A stretch of DNA of 10,932 nucleotides from Phycisphaerae bacterium (GCA_016935885.1 JAFGQA010000429.1:1-10932); one strand, 5' to 3'; positions 1 through 6,533 are shown, counted from the stretch's first letter. Notes: a model not told the origin generated them from the letters alone. Made by a program: numbers and translations.

Positions 1-24
1 ATCACAGTTCATATCGACACTACA

Positions 25-44
25 GGCCCTCCCGGATGAGGGCC
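25..44. other. Short perfect hairpin upstream of the methyltransferase
   Basis: GGCCCTC and GAGGGCC form a perfect 7-bp stem around a 6-nt loop (CCGGAT). No T-run follows, so it is not a classical intrinsic terminator. It could end a gene lying before the window, be an operator, or be a dispersed repeat. No coding sequence is recognised in bases 1-152. Confidence 0.4.
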
Positions 45-93
45 GATAGGACACATCAGAAAGGAAAACCACGCTAATCAATTACCAAAGGTG

Positions 94-122
94 TTGCAAT
101 CATCACTGTTCGATCTTAGCAT
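94..122 (+). promoter_or_regulatory. Candidate sigma70-like promoter for the methyltransferase
   Basis: TTGCAA at 94-99 and TAGCAT at 117-122 are separated by 17 bases. Each matches four of six consensus positions. They would place a transcript start near 129, about 55 bases before the chosen start codon at 183. Matches this weak occur by chance, so this is only a suggestion. Confidence 0.25.
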
Positions 123-182
123 CCCACTGAATGTCTGCGGTCTCCGTTCTCTGTGCTTTGTGGGCGTTCGGAGTCAGGAATC

Positions 183-1628
183 ATGCCAACTGCAACGACT
201 GCTCAAAACGCCCTGAGAAGGAATCGCGACCGACTCCTGAGGCGGTTCGAGCCAAGCATTCGTATGAATCCTCGTCTGGACCGTTCCCTGGTGAGCTTCC
301 AGGCCAACCGAAAGACGCCCTTCTTCAGTTGGTTCAAATACAAAGAGGCGTTCTCGGCCGAGCTTGTCCGGTATGTGGTCGATGAATTCTGCCCGTCGGG
401 TGGCGTTCTCCTGGATCCGTTTGCCGGCGTCGGGACCGCGCTGGTAGTGGCGCGATCGATGGGCGTTGACTCGATCGGGATTGAGGTGTTGCCGGTCGGT
501 TTCCTCGCGGTAGATGCCCGTGTTTCCGCCGAGGCAGTGCCGCTGGGGACGTTCAAACGTCACGTACGGGTGGCGACTTCGACCGATTGGGCGGACTACT
601 TTGACAGGGATTATGCGCTCCGGCACATCCCGATAACGCGTGGTGCGTTTCCAGGCGAGACAGATCGCGCTATAGCGGGATACCGGGCATACTGCAACCG
701 ACGGATCCGCGATCCCCATGTGCGGCGACTCTTCGATCTGTCCTGCCTGGCGGTCCTCGAATCTGTCAGCTACACACGCAAAGATGGGCAGTATCTTCGT
801 TGGGATTACAGAGCACGCAAGCCTCGCCTACAGTCGCGGTTCGACAAGGGCGTCATCCCAAGCTTCAACTCTGCGATCCGGAACAAGCTCCGACAGATTT
901 ACGCCGAGGTTTCGGAAGAGGCCAATAGTAGTGACTATCTGCTTGGGCTTCCCAAGGCTCAAACCAACAAGGTGGGAAGTGTTGATACGAGGCGGGGCTC
1001 GTGCCTTGACATTCTACCGGGGATGCCGGATGCGAGCGTAAGCCTTGTGCTGACATCACCGCCATACTGCAACCGCTATGACTACACACGCACATACGCC
1101 CTGGAACTGGTTTATCTTGGCCTGGACGCCGAACAGATCAAGTCCCTTCGGCAATCCATGCTGTCTTGCACGGTGGAGAACCGTGCCAAGACCGAGCAGA
1201 TGAGGACCGTATATCACCGCATTGGGCGGAACGGCGTATTTGATCGGGTCTGCCGAGTGTTCGACCAGCAATCAGCATTGCACGAGGTTCTGGGGATCCT
1301 GGATGGGGAAGCCCAACACGGCCGTTTGAATAACGCAAACATCCCTCGCATGGTAAGGAATTACTTCTTTGAGATGTGCTTCGTGATCTACGAACTCGTC
1401 CGTGTGCTTCAGCCGGGCGGCTGCATTGTTATGGTGAATGATAATGTTAGATACATCGGCGAAGAAGTGCCCGTCGATCTGATACTGTCGGATTTTGCCA
1501 CAGCGTTTGGGCTACAGACTGAGCGTATCTGGACGCTTTCAAGGGGCAAGGGCAATAGCAGCCAGCAAATGGGTGCCCATGGGCGCAATGAACTGCGCAA
1601 GTGCGTCTACGTATGGCGCAGGGCATGA
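183..1628 (+). CDS. Site-specific DNA methyltransferase (N4-cytosine/N6-adenine type), orphan
   Basis: Predicted 481-residue DNA methyltransferase that would transfer a methyl group from S-adenosylmethionine to an exocyclic amino group in a specific DNA site. The AdoMet-binding motif DPFAGVGT lies at about residues 78-85. The catalytic TSPPY lies at about 291-295; this form is commonest in N4-cytosine enzymes but is also found in some N6-adenine ones. A PGG turn typical of the Rossmann fold (RVLQPGG) is near 407-413. The N-terminal segment (NRKTPFFSWFKYKEAFS) and the C-terminal GRNELRKCVYVWR resemble stand-alone modification methylases. About 205 residues lie between motif I and TSPPY and could hold the target-recognition region. 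The start at 183 is chosen because GGAG at 170-173 sits 9 bases upstream; an in-frame ATG at 153 has no better site. No endonuclease gene is visible next to it, so it is an orphan within this window. The recognition sequence cannot be read from the protein. Confidence 0.85.
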   Translation: MPTATTAQNALRRNRDRLLRRFEPSIRMNPRLDRSLVSFQANRKTPFFSWFKYKEAFSAELVRYVVDEFCPSGGVLLDPFAGVGTALVVARSMGVDSIGIEVLPVGFLAVDARVSAEAVPLGTFKRHVRVATSTDWADYFDRDYALRHIPITRGAFPGETDRAIAGYRAYCNRRIRDPHVRRLFDLSCLAVLESVSYTRKDGQYLRWDYRARKPRLQSRFDKGVIPSFNSAIRNKLRQIYAEVSEEANSSDYLLGLPKAQTNKVGSVDTRRGSCLDILPGMPDASVSLVLTSPPYCNRYDYTRTYALELVYLGLDAEQIKSLRQSMLSCTVENRAKTEQMRTVYHRIGRNGVFDRVCRVFDQQSALHEVLGILDGEAQHGRLNNANIPRMVRNYFFEMCFVIYELVRVLQPGGCIVMVNDNVRYIGEEVPVDLILSDFATAFGLQTERIWTLSRGKGNSSQQMGAHGRNELRKCVYVWRRA

Positions 1629-1700
1629 GGAGCGTCAGAGGTTTCTGGAGAAGCTGCTTTACACCGTGAACACGCCGGCGTAATCACAAGGTCTCATGAA

Positions 1701-2108
1701 ATGACCGCTGAAGAATCATGTAGAAGGGTCCGAATCCTGTTTGCCAAGCCCGGTCTGGATGGACACGACGTCGGGGCGAAGGTCGTGGTGCGTGCCCTGA
1801 TGGAGGCCGGCTTCGAGGTCATCTACACGGGTCTGCGGAAATCGCCCGAGCAGATTGTCCGGAGCGCTTGCGACGAGGATGTGGATGTGCTCGGCCTTTC
1901 CATCCTGTCCGGTTCGCACATCCCGATCTGCCGGCGGATCAAGGCGCTGCTTCAGGAGAACGATCTAACAAACGTCCTATGGATCGTCGGCGGGAATATC
2001 CCAAAGAAGGACCACGAAGCACTGAAGGCACTCGGAGTGGACGCGGTCTTCTCCGTCGGTACGCCGACGCAATCCGTGGTCGACTTCATCCGTGAGAAGG
2101 TCTCATGA
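1701..2108 (+). CDS. mcmA2: Acyl-CoA mutase small subunit, cobalamin-binding (methylmalonyl-CoA mutase C-terminal type)
   Basis: A 135-residue B12-binding subunit that carries adenosylcobalamin in base-off/His-on form for the mutase encoded next door. The cobalamin signature is complete: D20-G-H22-D-V-G25 (H22 would ligate cobalt), S67-x-L69, and G97-G98 in WIVGGN. K16 and D20 match the Lys and Asp of the family's AKxGxDGH segment, which support the lower-ligand histidine. Length and fold order match stand-alone small subunits of archaeal and many bacterial two-subunit enzymes, rather than fused mutases. AAGG at 1688-1691 lies 9 bases before the ATG. The stop overlaps the next gene's start as ATGA (2105-2108), so the two are translationally coupled and probably made in equal amounts. 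The role is secure. The exact substrate depends on the large subunit, and the gene symbol is given by family only. Confidence 0.9.
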   Translation: MTAEESCRRVRILFAKPGLDGHDVGAKVVVRALMEAGFEVIYTGLRKSPEQIVRSACDEDVDVLGLSILSGSHIPICRRIKALLQENDLTNVLWIVGGNIPKKDHEALKALGVDAVFSVGTPTQSVVDFIREKVS

Positions 2109-3715
2109 ATCACGACAACCAGGCAGACCTTGAAGCGGTCTATAATGAATCCGGTCTGGAGATCAAGCCCGTCTACACGGCCCAGGATGTGGACGCCAGC
2201 GGTGGCTGGGGCGGCATCGGCGATCCGGGTGAGTTTCCCTTCACCCGAGGCATTCACCAGCAGATGTATCGCAAGCGTCCGTGGACCATGCGGCAGTATG
2301 CGGGTTTCGGCACGCCGGAGGAGACGAACAAACGCTTCCGCTGGCTGATTGACAACGGCCAAACCGGTTTGAACGTCGCGTTTGACTTGCCGACACAGGT
2401 CGGGCTGGACTCCGACGACCCGATGGCCGAGGGAGAGGTCGGCCGCGTCGGCATGGCCGTGGACACGTTGAAGGATTTCGAGATTGCATTCGACGGCATC
2501 GATCTCGACAAGATCACGGTGTCGCTGACGATCAACGGGGCCGCAGCGATATTGATTGCGATGTACTTCGCCATGGCGGAGAAGCGCGGGTATGACATCG
2601 CCAAGCTCCGCGGCACGGCCCAGAATGACATCCTGAAGGAATTCATCGGCCGGGGCACGTGGATCTTCCCGGTCGAGCCCTCGATTAAGCTGGTCGGCGA
2701 TACGATCTTGTACTGCGCCGATCAGGCGCCGCTGTACAGCCCGGTGAGCGTGTGCGGTTATCACATCCGCGAATCAGGCGCCAATCCGGTGCAGGAAATG
2801 GCCTATGCCTTTTGCATTGCCAAGGCGTATATAGACCACGTGCTGGAACGGGGCCTGGGGATCGACGATTTCGCCTCGCGGCTGTCGTTCAACTTCGACA
2901 TCCATGGGAATCTGTTTGAGCAAGTGGCGAAATTCCGGGCTGGTCGGCGGCTCTGGGCGAAGATCCTGAAAGAGGAATACAGGACGCAGAATCCACGATC
3001 GATGTGGCTGCGGATGATCGCCGGGGGCGGGGGCGGCGGCCTGACGATCGAGCAGCCGGAGAACAACATTGCCCGCAGCGCCTACTATGCCCTCATCAGC
3101 GCCTTGTCCGGGACGCAGACCATGGCGCTGTGCTCGTATGACGAGGCATACACCATTCCCTCCGAGAAGGCGGCCCGGATCTCCCTGCGCACCATGCAGA
3201 TCCTGATCGAGGAGATGGGGCTTTGTGATACCGTCGATCCGCTCGCTGGATCCTACTACGTTGAGACGCTGACGAACCAGATGGAGGATAAGATTCGCGC
3301 GTGCATGAACGAAGTGGACGCCCAAGGCGGCATTGTCAAGCTCGTCGCGGAAGGTCATGTCCAGAACGTGGTTTCAAGACAGGCCTTTGAGAAGCTACGC
3401 AAGCTGGAGCGCGGCGAGATTCGTAAGGTCGGCGTGAACTGCTATCGCGTGGAGGAAGAAGAACAGGACGTCGAGTTCCATCCGTTCAAGGAGGAGGATT
3501 GCGCCAAGCAGATCAAACGGCTGGACCGCACTCGCGCGGAACGGGACAATGCCGTCGTGAGAGACGCGATCCGGGCGGTCCTCGCCGACGCCAGGGCGGG
3601 GGCCAACGTCATGCCAGGCGTGATCAAGGCGGTCGAGGCGTACGCGACCGTCGGCGAGCTGACGCAGTGTCTCGTGGAGGCCTATGGGCGGTATGACGAG
3701 CCGGTGCGATTCTGA
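2105..3715 (+). CDS. mcmA1: B12-dependent acyl-CoA mutase large subunit (methylmalonyl-CoA mutase family, remodelled active site)
   Basis: A 536-residue catalytic subunit (TIM barrel plus dimer region) that would interconvert a branched CoA diacid with its linear isomer, classically methylmalonyl-CoA and succinyl-CoA. Family segments seen in order: FPFTRG near 44-49, RPWTMRQYAGFG at 58-69, FDLPTQ and DSDDP near 93-106, TAQNDILKEF at 171-180, CGYH at 217-220, and DPLAGSYYVE. Y65 and R183 align with the Tyr89/Arg207 pair of Propionibacterium mutase, which in isobutyryl-CoA mutase become Phe and Gln; H220 aligns with His244. These favour a malonyl-type substrate. The loop normally reading LR-x-HxQTSG is instead L302-R-M-I-A followed by six glycines (307-312), and the SLHTN segment is replaced by T339-M-A-L-C. 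Residues that contact adenosyl/substrate in the classical enzyme are thus changed, so it may be a divergent subfamily with another CoA ester as substrate. No MeaB/ArgK chaperone or epimerase gene is in the window. (Reference numbering is from memory.). Confidence 0.85.
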   Translation: MNHDNQADLEAVYNESGLEIKPVYTAQDVDASGGWGGIGDPGEFPFTRGIHQQMYRKRPWTMRQYAGFGTPEETNKRFRWLIDNGQTGLNVAFDLPTQVGLDSDDPMAEGEVGRVGMAVDTLKDFEIAFDGIDLDKITVSLTINGAAAILIAMYFAMAEKRGYDIAKLRGTAQNDILKEFIGRGTWIFPVEPSIKLVGDTILYCADQAPLYSPVSVCGYHIRESGANPVQEMAYAFCIAKAYIDHVLERGLGIDDFASRLSFNFDIHGNLFEQVAKFRAGRRLWAKILKEEYRTQNPRSMWLRMIAGGGGGGLTIEQPENNIARSAYYALISALSGTQTMALCSYDEAYTIPSEKAARISLRTMQILIEEMGLCDTVDPLAGSYYVETLTNQMEDKIRACMNEVDAQGGIVKLVAEGHVQNVVSRQAFEKLRKLERGEIRKVGVNCYRVEEEEQDVEFHPFKEEDCAKQIKRLDRTRAERDNAVVRDAIRAVLADARAGANVMPGVIKAVEAYATVGELTQCLVEAYGRYDEPVRF

Positions 3716-3735
3716 ATTCTGCGCCGGTGAGGTGA

Positions 3736-3900
3736 GACGTCACGCCTTTGTCGCGGTACCTGGGCGAAAGCCATATAATGGAGTTGCACGGCAATGCCAA
3801 GAGGCAAGAGCGGGCCCCCGGCAGGTCGAAGGACGACGACGGTTTCGACATCCGGCAGGGCATGGCCGTGTGCCTGCTGGTCAAACGGCCAGTTGATTGA
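3736..3900 (+). pseudogene. Fragment of a large N6-adenine DNA methyltransferase (restriction type ISP/helicase-methylase family)
   Basis: From 3778 the frame encodes 40 residues: MELHGNAKRQERAPG, then SKDDDGFDIRQGMAV, then CLLVKRPVD and a stop at 3898-3900. The pattern LHGNxKxxE ... D-x-x-FDIxQGVAIxLxVK is characteristic of the methylase core of very large type ISP-like or helicase-fused N6-adenine methyltransferases, proteins often above 1000 residues. Only this strip survives. The open frame begins after a TGA at 3733-3735, and no catalytic NPPY motif or helicase part is present. I read it as a remnant left by deletion or rearrangement, now between the mutase operon and a toxin-antitoxin pair. 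The family call is from memory of the motif; a coincidental small ORF is unlikely given the length of the match. Confidence 0.6.
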
Positions 3901-3911
3901 GGTGCGGCGTC

Positions 3912-4214
3912 ATGCCGATACAAGTATCCATCGATCGCGATCTCGTTGCGGCATTCTGCCGTAAGTGGAAGATCCTCGAATTCTCCCTGTTCGGCTCTGT
4001 CCTGCGGGACGGCTTCCGGCCCGACAGCGACATTGACGTGCTGGTCAGTTTCGAGTCCAACGCCCCGTGGAGCCTGCTGGACATCGTGACGATGAAGGAG
4101 GAGTTGGAAGGCATGTTTGGGCGCGAGGTCGACCTGGTCGAGAAGAAGGCACTTCGGAACCCCTTCCGCCGCCGATCGATCCTCAACAGCTACGAGGTCA
4201 TCTATGCCGCCTGA
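3912..4214 (+). CDS. mntA: MntA-type minimal nucleotidyltransferase antitoxin
   Basis: A 100-residue minimal nucleotidyltransferase. The DNA polymerase beta-like signature is complete: G28-S29-x-x-R32 then S39-D40-I-D42, with the third acidic residue D74 in REVDLV. In characterised MntA/HepT pairs this protein neutralises the partner HEPN ribonuclease by adding AMP to a tyrosine next to its active site. ATG 3912 is preferred because GAGGTG lies at 3899-3904, about 7 bases upstream; an in-frame TTG at 3897 would add five residues without a ribosome-binding site. The end overlaps the following HEPN gene by 11 bases, in the usual antitoxin-first order. The flanking gene fragments suggest the pair arrived in a mobile or rearrangement-prone patch. 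Confidence 0.88.
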   Translation: MPIQVSIDRDLVAAFCRKWKILEFSLFGSVLRDGFRPDSDIDVLVSFESNAPWSLLDIVTMKEELEGMFGREVDLVEKKALRNPFRRRSILNSYEVIYAA

Positions 4215-4551
4215 GAAACAGGACGAGGCGTACCTGTGGGACATGCTCGATGCCGCCCAGGCCATTCAACGATTCGTCGAGGGTCGATCGTCTCAGGACT
4301 ATGTCGCGGATCGCCTGTTGAGAAGCGCCGTCGAGCGGAACGTGGAGATCATCGGTGAGGCGGCCCGCGGAGTGTCGGCCCAGTTTCAAGTGGCGCATGC
4401 GGAGATCTCCTGGCGGGCCAGCATCGCCCAGCGGAACGTCATCGCCCACGAATACGGCGAGATCGATGACCAGCGCCTGTGGATCGTGGCCACGCGGTTC
4501 ATTCCCGAGTTGATCGACCAGCTCGAACCGTTGGTTCCGCCGTCTGAATAG
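4204..4551 (+). CDS. hepT: HepT-type HEPN ribonuclease toxin
   Basis: A 115-residue all-helical HEPN protein. The RNase signature R77-N78-V-I-A-H82-E-Y84 is the canonical RNxxxHxY of HepT toxins: Arg and His form the composite active site of the dimer, and Tyr84 is the expected AMPylation target of MntA. The upstream segment ERNVEIIGEAAR is also typical of the family. ATG 4204 lies inside the end of mntA (11-base overlap), giving translational coupling. The in-frame frame extends further upstream inside mntA, but starting there would add residues unlike the family. Nothing looks inactivating, so the pair is predicted to be functional. It would act in the cytoplasm on tRNA or mRNA; the actual RNA target cannot be inferred. 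Confidence 0.88.
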   Translation: MPPEKQDEAYLWDMLDAAQAIQRFVEGRSSQDYVADRLLRSAVERNVEIIGEAARGVSAQFQVAHAEISWRASIAQRNVIAHEYGEIDDQRLWIVATRFIPELIDQLEPLVPPSE

Positions 4552-4564
4552 GGATACGACCTGG

Positions 4565-4687
4565 ATGACTGCCCGCAATGTCATGCTTGTCACAATCCGG
4601 CCGGCCAGTGCGTACACCCCGATTGGTGAATACACAGTGTGCTTCGTGGAGGCCTACGCCCAGTGTGACGAGCCGGCGTGGTTCTAA
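4565..4687 (+). pseudogene. Decayed C-terminal fragment of an acyl-CoA mutase large subunit
   Basis: The frame ending at TAA 4685-4687 encodes a 40-residue peptide whose last 36 residues align without gaps to the C-terminus of the complete mutase large subunit at 2105-3715. Identities are 18 of 36, including NVM, GE, VEAY, DEP and the terminal F. Over the last 54 bases (4634-4687 against 3662-3715) I count 40 identical bases. No catalytic region precedes it; the hepT stop lies 14 bases upstream. It is therefore a relic of a second, diverged mutase gene or of a duplicated 3' end. The in-frame ATG at 4565 is probably fortuitous. Bases 4688-4771 hold nothing else I recognise. Confidence 0.7.
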
Positions 4688-4771
4688 GCGACCAGGACCC
4701 CTCAACGTGACGTTCGGTCACTGTGCCGACAAAGTGATGGACGCATGTGAGATAAGTACGGAAGATCCAGT

Positions 4772-5464
4772 ATGGGAAACGTAATCCCGTTCTTCTACTA
4801 CGATATTCTGGCAAGGATCGTTCCTGGTGCACTGACCCTGGGCGTTCTAGCGTTTGCCGGGGTCGAGGTCCCAGACGCTTGGGCGGGCTTGTTTGTCAGT
4901 GGAGGGTCGTGGAGCGCCGTCGTCACACCTCTCGTTTGTGCTGGGGCATGCTATGTCGTTGGCGTCTTGTATGAGGCCTTCTTCGCAGTTCCGGGGGTTC
5001 ATTGGTTGTATAATTGGATGATTACGTTTGCCTACAGGAGAGCCAAACGGGATAGGCACGGACGAGAGAGTCAAGGCGTCGGGAGTCGCATAACCGAATG
5101 GCGGTATGACATGTGCCCGTCCAAGGGATATGGGCAGTCTAAGAAGGATCGAATCGACCTCGAGCATCGTTTCAGCCGCTGGGGCATCGGTGAGAACGCC
5201 CGCGTATTTGCACATGCGCACCGTTTCCAGGCTGAGGCGAAGATGTGCCTTCACTCGTTCTTACCGGCGCTCTTCTTCGTCTATTGTGCACGGGAGGATG
5301 TGAATTCAGTGGGATGTTGGCAGCAGCAGTGGCTTTTTTGGATCGGCGTCGTGGTGGCGATCTTGTTCGCATGGGGGGCGTACGCTCGCGAGCGGCGCCG
5401 CTGGCTGCAGGCCTTGGCGTGGGAGGACGCCAGGTGTGAGAAGCACGTTGGTGACGTGTGCTGA
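4772..5464 (+). CDS. Uncharacterised integral membrane protein
   Basis: A 230-residue protein I cannot assign to a named family. Hydrophobic stretches at about residues 17-32, 47-74, 157-173 and 187-205 suggest four membrane helices. Between them, residues 88-156 form a charged, probably cytoplasmic loop rich in Arg, Lys and His (YRRAKRDRHGR, SKKDRIDLEHRFSRW). The N-terminus FFYYDILARIVPG resembles the opening of various uncharacterised four-helix membrane proteins, with a conserved Pro-Gly in the first helix. No signal peptidase site is evident. Start ATG 4772 has GGAAG at 4760-4764, 7 bases upstream. It stands between two nucleotidyltransferase/HEPN pairs with about 55 bases to the second, so it may share a transcript with it. 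Its composition is a little less GC-rich than the metabolic operons, which would fit an accessory gene. Translation looks intact. Confidence 0.75.
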   Translation: MGNVIPFFYYDILARIVPGALTLGVLAFAGVEVPDAWAGLFVSGGSWSAVVTPLVCAGACYVVGVLYEAFFAVPGVHWLYNWMITFAYRRAKRDRHGRESQGVGSRITEWRYDMCPSKGYGQSKKDRIDLEHRFSRWGIGENARVFAHAHRFQAEAKMCLHSFLPALFFVYCAREDVNSVGCWQQQWLFWIGVVVAILFAWGAYARERRRWLQALAWEDARCEKHVGDVC

Positions 5465-5519
5465 TCGGAAGGCAGGGCGGCGCTGCGGAGTAAGAGCCCG
5501 GGACTGCGGGGAGTCGTCG

Positions 5520-5840
5520 ATGGTCGAGCGGCAGATCTTACAAGAGGCCGTGCAGCGCCTGGTTGAGCGATTTGCTCCGAGTCGGATCATTCTATTCGGC
5601 TCGCAGGCGCGGGGGACGGCGGATCACCGTAGTGATGTTGATCTTCTGGTAATCTGCCCGGTCGCAGGCAGAAGGCGCGATTTGATGGTAGCGATGGATC
5701 GAGCCCTCGTGGGGCTGGGGATAGCCCGGGACGTCATCGTCTTGACGCCGGAGGAGTTCGAGCGCGACCGACACATTCCGGGGACGGTGGCCCGGCCGGC
5801 CTCGCTGGAAGGCAAGGTGCTGTATGACAGTGCCGCGTGA
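5520..5840 (+). CDS. Nucleotidyltransferase-domain protein (second MNT of an MNT/HEPN pair)
   Basis: A 106-residue minimal nucleotidyltransferase with G27-S-Q-A-R31-G followed by S38-D39-V-D41-L-L-V and a third acidic position at D71 (ARDVIVLT). All residues needed for metal and nucleotide binding are present. It belongs to a different branch from the MntA at 3912-4214: the motif is GSQARGxxxxxSDVD, typical of partners of PF05168-type HEPN proteins. ATG 5520 is supported by GGGGAG at 5508-5513, 6 bases upstream; the frame is open back to 5436 but lacks a comparable site there. It overlaps the following HEPN gene by 17 bases. Likely role: antitoxin or AMP-transferase regulator of that HEPN partner. 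This is inferred from gene pairing and not established for this subtype. Confidence 0.85.
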   Translation: MVERQILQEAVQRLVERFAPSRIILFGSQARGTADHRSDVDLLVICPVAGRRRDLMVAMDRALVGLGIARDVIVLTPEEFERDRHIPGTVARPASLEGKVLYDSAA

Positions 5841-6273
5841 GGCAATCGTAACGAAGGTCTGTGAGTGGGTGACGCATGCCGACGACGACCTGCGTGTCGC
5901 CCGACACACGCTTACCCTATCGGATGAGTGTCCGTATCGCTTGGTAGCGTACCACGGTCCGCAATGCGCCGAGAAGTACCTGAAGGCGTATCTGGTGCTT
6001 CGCGGTATCGATTTCCCGTTTACGCACAACATCGCGCGGTTGTTGGAGCTATGCTCCGAGCAAGCGGATTGGGCCGAGAAGCTTGAGGACGCCGAGGAAC
6101 TGACCCCTTTTGCAATCACGGCCCGTTATCCCGGCAACGAGGAACCCGTAAGCGAGGCAGAGGCACGGCGAGTAGTGGCCATCGCCACCCGCGTACGTGA
6201 ACAGGTCAGAACCGCGCTTAGCGCGGAAGGCGTCACCCTTAAGGAGCCGCGCAGAAACAACATAAACGGGTGA
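5824..6273 (+). CDS. HEPN-domain protein (PF05168-like) paired with a nucleotidyltransferase
   Basis: A 149-residue helical protein with the HEPN-family core YHGPQCAEKYLKAYLVLRGIDFPFTH (residues 43-68; the usual pattern is F/YHAQQAAEKxLKAxL ... PxTH) and the later RYPG at 101-104 that recurs in this branch. It lacks the RNxxxHxY signature of HepT. An R39-x4-H44 arrangement (RLVAYH) exists and could form an RNase site, but that Arg is not a hallmark I recall for this branch, so catalytic activity is uncertain. The start ATG 5824 lies within the end of the upstream nucleotidyltransferase gene, indicating coupled translation. Probable role: toxin or nucleotide-modifying partner of a two-gene module. 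The C-terminal NNING tail is low-complexity. Bases 6274-6340 between this stop and the palindromic element hold no gene I recognise. Confidence 0.82.
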   Translation: MTVPREAIVTKVCEWVTHADDDLRVARHTLTLSDECPYRLVAYHGPQCAEKYLKAYLVLRGIDFPFTHNIARLLELCSEQADWAEKLEDAEELTPFAITARYPGNEEPVSEAEARRVVAIATRVREQVRTALSAEGVTLKEPRRNNING

Positions 6274-6340
6274 TCCGCCAAACGGCAAGCCAGCAGGCCA
6301 GCCAAGCGGCACAATCGGTCATGTTATTCTCGCGCGACGC

Positions 6341-6446
6341 CTAACAGCCCGTGGCAAAAGGGAAAACAGCGGTTCGGAGACGCCGCTCCTGACCGTGAAA
6401 ACCACCGGCGAGACGCCGGTGCCACAGTTTTGCCACGGGCTGCTAA
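6341..6446. mobile_element. MITE-like palindromic element with 15-bp terminal inverted repeats
   Basis: CAGCCCGTGGCAAAA at 6345-6359 is repeated in perfect inverse orientation at 6428-6442, bounding a 98-bp non-coding unit. CTAA lies immediately outside both ends (6341-6344 and 6443-6446), as a 4-bp target duplication would. Inside is a second perfect hairpin, CACCGGCG-AGA-CGCCGGTG (6403-6421), plus a weaker AGCGG/CCGCT pair at 6368-6387. The inner hairpin continues to 6427 as a 25-bp sequence found again, inverted, at 7130-7154. The unit encodes no transposase, so it would be moved in trans. It may also fold in RNA between the HEPN gene and the downstream operon. Bases 6447-6533 hold the operon leader; I see no clear promoter there. 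Confidence 0.6.
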
Positions 6447-6533
6447 GCGGCTTGAATGAGATGCTTAGGATTGAGCACCATTGGGACAAGTGTCGTGACG
6501 TGTGTCTGATTTGTATCTCCCGGTGATCTGACC

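Noticed and set aside
25..44. Rho-independent terminator
   Set aside because: The hairpin is perfect but is followed by GATAGGACAC rather than a T-run.
131..385. Small + strand ORF at the start of the methyltransferase gene
   Set aside because: It overlaps the methyltransferase in another frame and encodes no recognisable domain.
2678..2692. Loss of the substrate-binding arginine at PSIK (residues 192-195)
   Set aside because: I first aligned this Lys to Arg207, but the catalytic Arg is R183 in KEFIGR, which is conserved. Lys at the PSIK position is also found in human methylmalonyl-CoA mutase as I recall it.
2105..3715. Isobutyryl-CoA or 2-hydroxyisobutyryl-CoA mutase
   Set aside because: Those enzymes replace the Tyr89/Arg207 pair (Phe or Ile, and Gln). 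Here Y65 and R183 keep the methylmalonyl-type pair.
3912..5840. Tandem duplication origin of the two nucleotidyltransferase/HEPN pairs
   Set aside because: The nucleotidyltransferases differ in motif details, and the HEPN proteins belong to clearly different subtypes, so they are independent modules.
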